NCBI GenBank assembly: GCA_027405735.1
Contig: JAPEHQ010000010.1
Span: forward strand, 186,001-250,000
Reading direction: 5' to 3'
DNA length: 64,000 nucleotides
DNA from: Mucor racemosus
Taxonomy: Eukaryota > Mucoromycota > Mucoromycetes > Mucorales > Mucoraceae
Below the pieces are notes generated by a model. That model saw only the letters and a list, made by a program, of their open reading frames with translations, was not told the DNA's origin and ran no database searches. Shown piece after piece: positions 56,651 to 64,000 of this stretch. Numbering within the stretch: the first letter of the stretch is position 1; each line of letters begins with the position of its first letter. The translations under genes and the position numbers were made by a program.

Positions 56651-59531
56651 ATGGGAGCAGCAGATAGTAAACTTGCTTTTCGAAAAAGCGTATTTCGATT
56701 ATACGAAGAAACAGTGAGTATATGCTGCAAAATATAACATTGATACCAACATTCATCATATCATCTAGACTATTCCAGTAACCGAAAATGAATACTGGGA
56801 ACAAGTAAGATAACAGCAAAATTATATCCTCTATATTGTACACTCATTCTTTATTAGTTTTGGAATTTACCTGAATCCGCAGACGATATATTTTCCTTGA
56901 TTGGGGCAAATGATATCAGAAGAACCAGAGATTCAGCTCGAGGAAATTTCGAGATTTTGATAGATAAAGTATTGGAAAAAATGCAGCTTTTATTAAAAGC
57001 ACAAAACTTTCCATCCGAGCAACATTCTATCAACCATCTTCTGAATTGTTGTCGTATATTAACACGACTGATTCCTTTTGTATTTGAAAGTTCTGATTGT
57101 TTGGAATGGGAAGATGCGTTTTTTTGGACTCCTAGACAAGTGGAAAAGGAGAAAAAGAACCCGGATGATAAACCAGAATATGATATTTTACCTTGCCGTG
57201 GTGAACTTGTTTTAGATTGTAAGGCTTTGTTTTTTTTATGTTTGCCAAGCATTAATAGATCTCCACACTAATTTTGACTCTCTGCAGTAACTATTCAAGC
57301 GTTATTTTTAGCAGGATTTACTATTCCAATATCATTGGCTACCAAGGAATCCAAAGTCAATTATGCAATTTGGGAACATGGTGTAGGCTCCACTATCCCA
57401 ATTAATACATATAAAGACAATGAAGCTAATCGTACAGAAGTATTGCGATTATTAGCTGTTTTATTATCTAAATCCATGTATGTACCTCCTGCTCAATTGC
57501 TCTTAAAAGAAGATCTTTGGCTTCGTTATGTTGCTGTCAAATTAGAACGCAAAATTGTGCTGGTTATTTTGTGCAGTTTAATGAACACTATTTGCAACTA
57601 TGATCCAACAGGATGGGTTCCTTATAATCACGTTGTTCAGGGTGGACCGCGAGAACAGCTTGTATCCTTTTGTCTCACCAATTTGCTCATTTTATTGGAT
57701 TATCGTTCCCCACAACAAGCAGATTTAATGCGTCAACACGATCAAGTCGCATCACCTACAAGTGCAACTACTGATATTCCTGCAAGCCTGGAAGTGTTGA
57801 CTTTGGATAGCCCTGATGCTATTCCCAAAACAAGTGTTGAATTAGAAGCATTTACACCTGCTGATCAATTAGCTAATAAACACGAGGAAAATGCTTTCCG
57901 TCATTACATGTCGAAATTACACAGAGATCAAGATTTCAAGTTTTTAATGGATGGTATTTATCGTTTACTTAGCAATCCAATGACGGCAGTTAGTACTTAT
58001 TTACCGGGTTCAACTAAACGTGTTGGATGTTTTGTAAATGTTATGATGATGTGCTGGAGACTTTTAGAGATAAATTCGGTAAAAAAAATGCATATTCTGA
58101 ATGTATGGTAATATATATACTAATGAAATTTTATTTATAGAGATTTACAAAATATCTAGTAGAAACTGACCGAGTGCTTGATCTTACTGTTGTTTTGATT
58201 TTCCATGCTGCAGATAATAAAGACAAAATAAGTAAGTAAAAAAATACGCGTAAAAGAAGGTTTTATCTGATGATCTATGTAAATAGCTCAACTCGGTCTT
58301 GTTCGCATGTGTGCTTTTATGCTTCAAACATTGTCATCAAATAAAGAATACAGCGCCAGATTGAATAAGACATTCACTACACATTCATCACTTCCATCAT
58401 CTATCCGACTTTATGCATTCAATGGTACTTATGCCGACTTTTTGATCATTGTACAGTATTTATATTATTATGGGGGGATTATGGCTAATTTTTATTTTTA
58501 TTTATTTATTTATTTATTTATAATAGTCTATTTTTTCATTGATTGCCTCAACTCAGGGCAAACTCTCCTCATTGTACCCTGCATTAATTTTAACCATTTC
58601 CAACATTTCGCCTTATTTGACAAACCTTGGTGTAACAACAGCATCTAAGTTGTTGACTTTGTTTCATTCCATGTCATCGCCCTCTTTCTTGATGGCAGAT
58701 GAATACAATTTTCAATTAACATCTTATTTGCTAGAGACATTCAATAACATTATCAACTATCAATACGCAGAGAATCCTAATTTGGTCTATTCCATTGTGT
58801 TACATCATGATTATTTTGAAAAGCTGGATCAAATTACATTTGAAGGTGCTGTTGCAGAATTGGAAAGAGTAAGGCAATTGAGAGAAAGTAAGGAGGTTGA
58901 AAGAACCGAGCAGATTGCCGAGGCAACAGCAGTAGAGGATAGTAATAATGACAAATCTACCGAGAATCATGACAGTGAGCAACCCGAGAATACACAATCA
59001 TCAGAAATTGAAAACAAGACCGACGACGCTAATGCTGATGAGGATAAACCTAAACCAACTTATGCTTCTGTTGCCGCATCTACTAGTGGTAATGATCATG
59101 AAGAAACAAAAAAAAAGAAGCCAGAGCCCATTCAATTACCTATTCGTCACGATAGTAGTGATAGTCATGTTCGCCCCAGTCGTAATGGATTTATTCCAAC
59201 AGAGGCATGGTTGTCTTATTGGAAATCCAGTATACCACTTGGTACTATATTAGCCATGTTAAAGCATTTAGTGCCTCAGGTTGAAGAGAAATGTGCAGAG
59301 GGTAATAATACCACTTTAGAAGAACTCATGGTATTTTTGAAGACCGTCCAATTGGACAATGTCTTACCAGAAGAAAGCAAATCTATTTTTATTCGCAAAT
59401 TCCAATGGGGAGAAGCTTTAGTGATCTGGTTTCGTAGTATGATGTGGGGACAAAATTATGTATCTTCAATGAAGGAACATGGTGCTTGGAATGGTACACA
59501 TGTCAAATTATTTCAAATTAAAGAAGAATAA
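56651..59531 (+). CDS. HID1: HID1 domain protein (HID-1/Ftp105 family)
   Basis: Large peripheral Golgi protein of the HID1/dymeclin family; relatives act in secretory-granule sorting and in S. pombe (Ftp105) anchor a ubiquitin protease at the Golgi. Seven exons in phase: 56651-56713, 56769-56804, 56858-57218, 57288-58078, 58141-58231, 58287-58450, 58527-59531, giving 836 residues. The start MGAADSKLAFRKSV has glycine at position 2 and serine at 6, an N-myristoylation signal like the animal MGSTDSKLNFRK. Other family blocks are CCRILTRLIPFVFE, EWEDAFFWTP, CRGELVLDLTIQALFL, ISLATKESKVNYAIWEHGVG, NRTEVLRLLAVLLSKSMY, SARLNKTF, GTYADFLII and LETFNNIINYQYAENPNLVY. Residues from the final exon include an acidic, low-complexity linker (58880-59150) before a conserved C-terminal segment TEAWLSYWKSSIPLGTILAM. 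Confidence 0.94.
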
Positions 59532-59729
59532 AAATTTCCAACACCAAAAAAAGGGGCAGAAGAGTGGTGCAAGCGGGCGATGATTTTGTGCTATGTGTAT
59601 AATTGATATAGATCATCCGGGATTTTAACCTTTTGTCCTACATAATATTAAATAAAAAAAGCTTGGTTTTTTTTTTCTTTTTTCTTTTTTCTTTTTTCTT
59701 TTTTCTCTTTATTATTAGACAAAAAAAAA
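59532..59729. promoter_or_regulatory. Intergenic region with pyrimidine repeat
   Basis: 198 bp between HID1 and the next start; 59666-59712 is a ttttttc tandem repeat, a probable poly(dA:dT)-type promoter element of the downstream gene. Confidence 0.45.
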
Positions 59730-60170
59730 ATGGATGTTATAGCAGCCGAGGTATTTTCAAAATGGTATATTTACCTTTATGAACAAATTGGACCTCAGAT
59801 TCATGCACCAACACCAGATCAACTATTTCAAATTGTGACTCAAATAGCAGCTGTCTTATACGAGCATAGTCCTCCCATTGTTCGAACTTATTACACTATA
59901 TTAAACTCAATTCCCGTACAAACCGATATTATTCCAGTAGCACTAGCCATGTTGATTTTATATGCTTTATTTGCAATTATTGTTGTCACTATTCGTGGTT
60001 TATTTAGATTGGTTTATGGATTCATTCGACTTAGTATCATCATCAGTTTAGTAGCTGCCTTGGTTTGCATTGTGTTGCAATATACAACTGTAATTGAAGG
60101 TGGTCCTTTTGATCAATTCTTCCATTCCTCTACAGGAACATTATCAAGAACTTCTCATCACCATTCATAA
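59730..60170 (+). CDS. Small membrane protein, APQ12-like
   Basis: Intronless 146-residue frame with ATG preceded by an A-rich leader. Two hydrophobic helices (about residues 70-91, IIPVALAMLILYALFAIIVV, and 101-120, GFIRLSIIISLVAALVCIVL) are separated by a short arginine-containing loop RGLFRLVYGF. The N-terminal 65 residues are amphipathic with prolines, and the C-terminus is a serine/histidine-rich tail. Size and topology match fungal Apq12, a nuclear-envelope/ER protein involved in nuclear pore biogenesis and lipid balance. This is a topology-and-style assignment, not a motif-based one, so another small tail-type membrane protein is possible. Confidence 0.55.
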   Translation: MDVIAAEVFSKWYIYLYEQIGPQIHAPTPDQLFQIVTQIAAVLYEHSPPIVRTYYTILNSIPVQTDIIPVALAMLILYALFAIIVVTIRGLFRLVYGFIRLSIIISLVAALVCIVLQYTTVIEGGPFDQFFHSSTGTLSRTSHHHS

Positions 60171-61324
60171 CTTTTTTATATAATTTTTTTTTTCTCTCTA
60201 CACCCCTCTTTCTCACATGCTTTACAATACCAATCGATTTTTCACATGTATTTAAACCCTTTTTCTACTAAAATAAACAATAACTAATATTTTTTTGATA
60301 CATACCATATGATTTTTCATATTAATCATCGAGCTTACAATGACAATTTTACGGAAAATCATGTTGATTCTATGCATAATGTATACATGATTAAAGATAT
60401 ATGAATGAGATCTCATACATAATTAAGTTTATAATAACGTGCGGGACATCTAATTGTATTAGGACTAAATGATTACGCAGCGATATTTTATCTATAGCAT
60501 CTATTGAGAACGGCCACCTAATCATATTAAATTTCGTTAGAATCAAATGTGAATAAATGAGATCATATATCAGGGAAATGTACAGAGCACCTCCTTTATC
60601 TCAAAAAACATCCCTTTTTTCACAGCGTGGCACCCCTCTTTCTGTATATACACACTATATTTGAGTACTACAAACACTGCTTCACCTATATGCGATCAGT
60701 AAAGTAGTATCCGTCTTAAGCCCTATGTATTCACACTATCATCTCCAAATTTCTCCTGTTTATAGAGAACATCTGCCATCAATTACGTTTCTTTTATTGA
60801 ATAGCTTTATTCAAGGGATTTTTCGACTTATAAAAGTTACATTCCATAAGTTAAAATGGATTTTGGTTTTTTTTTTTTTATAAATGCCTACATGATAAAA
60901 TTCGAATCCCAAAAATTCAATTTTCATAGTTTTCAATCATCAAAATTGGGCGTTTCACCTTTTCTGTATCTAATCTCATATTAAAATTTTTAGGGTACAT
61001 CTTAGATACTACTAAATAGATATTAATTCGTCGCATTATGTTACCTATCCCTAAATTTATTTTATATCAAGAAAAACTCAAAAACAAGTAAAATTCAGTG
61101 CTTTTTGTTATGTCAATACTCATCATAGGTCTCACATCCAAGATCTCAGTCTATAATTAGTGTTATAGTAAATCAATACAGATCATTGATTTACATCATA
61201 TTCTTAGATAGTAAAACCCTAGTAGTAGTTATAATTAATGTGTATAAATACATTCAACGGATGTATTAATAAAAGTGGAATATTCTGGTAAGACTATTTA
61301 TATACCTCTTTTGACATTTCACTT
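60171..61324. other. Intergenic DNA, no supported gene
   Basis: 3' region of the APQ12-like gene, then AT-rich DNA without a frame of interest. Confidence 0.55.
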
Positions 61325-62345
61325 TTTTCCCTAAAAAATATATCCCAATTTCATCCCAACTCTACCTTTTTTTTTTTTTTTTTTTTTTTTTACTAAATAA
61401 TACCAAGAAAAAATTATATGCCAGTGTACCTGAGATGTTCTGCTTTAATCCAAAAATAAGTATTCGAAGATATTATATTTTTTGCTGTTGGTATTAATTT
61501 TTCAGTACTAATATTTCGGATTTTTACAAGTATTGCACTGCTAAAATCAAGAACTTTGGGGCTTCATATCTCTACAAAAAACTAAGTTGTACCAACAATT
61601 TTTAATAATAAAACTTACTTGTTTTAAAGAACTATATAACATATTTTGGTATAAAAAATTCTGAACACATTTTTTTCTTTCTTTTTTTGACATTTTCTAT
61701 AGTAGATTTCAAACTATTCGTTAAATTGAGCAGCATTTTTTTTTTTACATTCATATCGTAGAGCTTGTTGGGCTCTCTCGGATCCAATTTAGTTTAATTC
61801 AAAATATTAATTTTTCGTCGAGATATCCTCAAAAATGTGTACAAAAGAATAGCCTCATTTCTAACTTCAGTTTTTCCCCTGTATACCCTCATCCCGAATT
61901 CTGAATTTGAATTTTTTTTTATGAAAATCTCGTTTTCTTTACAAAAAATGCTGTTCAAAGGTTCCGTAATGGCTCGATTGATAGATAATTTTGTTGTACA
62001 TTATCTCTATTACTTATATTAAAAACTTACTTATAAAAAACAATGTGTGTCTTCAAAAAACCTTCAAACTTCAATTGCATTTTACGCAAAATTTAATGCG
62101 AAACATTAGTTTGCATTTTATTTACGTGGATGCAAAATTTATAACTGTACAAAAACCACTTAATACGCTTGGTCTACTTACTTTGCGGTTCATAAGCTAT
62201 GATGCGATTTTGCTTTTTTAATCATTTTTGATCCATTTGACAAATCGATTTTGGAACTCAATTATGGTAGGCTGTAAACTGTGGTGTGAACTATTATTTT
62301 GATTATCTTGTTGAAAAATAAATATGTTTTGCTATAACAAAAACA
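61325..62345 (-). repeat. Family B repeat, uninterrupted copy
   Basis: Reverse-complement match of 37800-37886 plus 42461-43400, which shows what that copy looked like before the retrotransposon entered. Contains a run of about 25 T at 61367-61391 where the other copy has nine A. Diverged by many substitutions. Confidence 0.75.
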
Positions 62346-62391
62346 TCAGAGTAGCCGTCAATTGGGTCCATGTTGTTGTAAGTAACATTGG

Positions 62392-62472
62392 TTTCGAGTC
62401 GCGGGTTTTGCCAGTTAAATTCACTATTCACTAGTATAAGCTAGGCTCGACAACAACAACAACAACAACCCT
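62392..62472 (+). repeat. Family E mini-repeat and CAA microsatellite
   Basis: tttcgagtcgcgggttttgcc ... tataagctaggctcgaca, about 60 bp, followed by (CAA)n at 62453-62469. The two ends (cgagtc / ggctcg) are an imperfect inversion. Confidence 0.5.
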
Positions 62473-62544
62473 AATTCTACCTATATTCTTGATGGAGTTG
62501 CAATAAATAACGATGTTGTGTATTAATGAAAAAAATATAAATAA

Positions 62545-62890
62545 AAGGGCAGAAATACAATTATAATCAGCTAAATTTTGTTACTACAAAAGATTTCTGA
62601 ATATTTAAAATAAATAAAAAGGTATGAGGATGTTTATATTGATTTGGAAAACTTGAATACTATTAGATTTGAATGGATTTATATTTAGTAATCTTTTAGT
62701 TTTGAGTGCATTGTTATTGGTTTAATGTTTTAAGGGGTAAATCATGTAGAGCATTGGCCATAAGGGATTGATGTCAAGTGTGACAATGTCGACCTTTTGG
62801 AAAATGGTTGCTTATTATTATTATATCTATTTTATGTAACTTTGAATTAAGGGGTAATTTTTATGTACTTTAATCTTATTTATATTGATA
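62545..62890 (-). repeat. Family C repeat, copy 2
   Basis: Reverse-complement match of 27955-28350. Confidence 0.7.
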
Positions 62891-62904
62891 ATGCAACCTC
62901 TGTT

Positions 62905-62975
62905 GTATGTAGCATTGGTGTCGAGCCAGTTTTTGCCAGCCAAATTTATTTGTATAAGCTGGGCTCGACAGCATC
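62905..62975 (+). repeat. Family E mini-repeat, copy 2
   Basis: TGTCGAGCC at 62917 region and GGCTCGACA at 62962-62970 form a perfect 9-bp terminal inversion about 55 bp apart; the interior has gttttgccag-like and tataagct motifs shared with 62392-62452, 33530-33554 and 37383-37410. A very small MITE-like sequence. Confidence 0.5.
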
Positions 62976-62984
62976 TCTAGTTGT

Positions 62985-63190
62985 ATTCCACCAAATACGA
63001 TACTTTATCGCCGTCTACAGTATCAATACATCTTATTACAATCTATTGACTACTACGACATGTATTAAAGTACAAATTTGTGATACCTGATATAAGAAAC
63101 TCCTAGCGTACTAACTTTAATCCAGTAATTACCAAGAACAACACTTGGGCCTCAATTATGACACTATATTATTTCATCCCAGTGGTTAAT
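62985..63190 (-). repeat. Family A s1 fragment
   Basis: Reverse-complement match to the 3' part of s1 (accaaatacgatac ... gttaattacac). It keeps a perfect TACTAAC at 63109-63115 followed by CAG at 63123-63125, where other s1 copies have degenerate versions. Confidence 0.65.
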
Positions 63191-64000
63191 TACACTACGG
63201 CCAAACTATGCTTCCCATGAGCATCGTGATCTGCACAGATGGGCAGAATAAAACTTTTGTGCATATCAGGCAGCCCAGATGAGCAGAGCAATGAGATCAA
63301 AGTTTTTTAGCCAAGTTACTAAATTATATCAATCATACTATAATTCATAACAAAGATAATTTGAATGGTTTAAAGCAGATGTGAGTTACTCTGATTCAAC
63401 AGAATCGCCTTCTTATTGACGAGATATATCAATTTGAAATTTGGGGTTTGAAAGAATTATGCCCATGTTCTTCTTTCAGGAACCAAATGGGAACAACGAC
63501 AACAACCTGTTTGGTAACACTAAAGGTATTTATGCCTTTGTAAATTCCTGTTTGTAACGCACAAAATCTTTTTTCTTCCCTACTCTTCCCTCAGCTCTTT
63601 TATTTATGTTTAAAACTACAACAAGAAAGACTAATATTTTTTTATAAACTGAAATCAAGTAGCAGGTATAAATACATGTTTTTCCTATTATTGTTTATTT
63701 GAAAATAAATCATTAACTGTTAATGTTAGGGCACGTTATAATATCTTTCTCGAACAAAAAAAGCGTCCAAGACTTAATCATTTTGTTCCATTATCTACGT
63801 TATAACCAATGCTTTTTTGGTCTAAAGTCGATATCTACCTGGAGAAAAACTAGTGACGACTATAAAAGTATGTATAGCATTGACCTGATTTGAATGAATG
63901 AATAAAATTATGTTAGTCTATTTAGTTTTTAAAAAGCATTTATTTCTATTTAGTGGCCAACGGCTAACAAGAAGAGGAAAACAAAATGTTGTCTTGAATA
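63191..64000. other. AT-rich DNA, no supported gene
   Basis: Starts with cactacggcc, like the end of module s2 at 34612, then loses similarity. No gene seen to the window end. Confidence 0.5.

Noticed and set aside
58307..58648. 113-codon plus ORF ending in a TTTA-rich region
   Set aside because: Its second half reads through intron 6 of HID1 and out of frame into exon 7.
62514..62785. Family C as a solo LTR (TGTTGTG ... TGTGACA)
   Set aside because: Similarity between the two copies continues beyond these ends and no target duplication is seen.
1..64000. CRISPR arrays, rRNA genes, intact tRNA genes
   Set aside because: No regularly spaced short repeats with unique spacers, no rRNA text and no complete clover-leaf sequence noticed on either strand.

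Overview
The window looks like AT-rich nuclear DNA of a fungus, most likely an early-diverging Mucoromycota (Mucorales-type) species. Every recognisable gene is eukaryotic. Most genes carry short (about 50-80 bp) GT-AG introns whose phases I could check by hand, intergenic DNA is strongly AT-rich, and the proteins are fungal or general eukaryotic housekeeping families. No rRNA, CRISPR array, bacterial operon or intact tRNA gene was seen.

Layout. (1) Positions 1-6217 and 15433-21690 are two arms of a very similar, roughly 6.2-kb inverted repeat. Each arm carries two tandem units of a composite repeat family (family A), a small hairpin transposon (MITE) and an LTR-like segment. The arms enclose 9.2 kb of single-copy DNA with three plus-strand genes: a zinc CDF transporter, glycerol kinase (GUT1) and a DUF1295 membrane protein. 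(2) Positions 21691-43730 are a repeat-dominated block. It holds two more family A units (28.4-31.9 and 33.7-37.3 kb), dispersed families B, C, D and E, a 91-bp and a 21-bp minisatellite, and a young, apparently intact Ty3/gypsy-type retrotransposon (37887-42460) with identical 102-bp LTRs, inserted into a family B copy. (3) Positions 43732-60170 are a compact gene-dense block: a ribosomal-L1-domain protein with a lysine/alanine tail, the GPI-anchor enzyme LAS21/GPI7, a Crz1-like C2H2 regulator, a cryptic multi-exon minus-strand gene, a small unknown ORF, UNC-50/GMH1, a homeodomain factor, HID1 and an APQ12-like membrane protein. (4) Positions 60171-64000 return to repeats (inverted copies of B, C, E and a piece of A).

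Main result of the hunt. Family A units contain a captured fragment of a cytoplasmic dynein intermediate chain gene. It still has its flanking splice sites and carries a stop codon shared by the copies. It lies next to a roughly 400-bp core that is almost invariant between units whose other parts have diverged. No family A unit shows a transposase or other mobility gene, so the family is either non-autonomous or spread by segmental duplication.

Functional links between neighbours are weak, as expected for a fungus. LAS21, UNC-50 and HID1 all concern secretory-pathway membranes, but I see no evidence of co-regulation. The L1-domain gene and LAS21 are divergent and share a 265-bp promoter region. 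All exon borders are hand-derived; family assignments come from recognised motifs, not from a database search.
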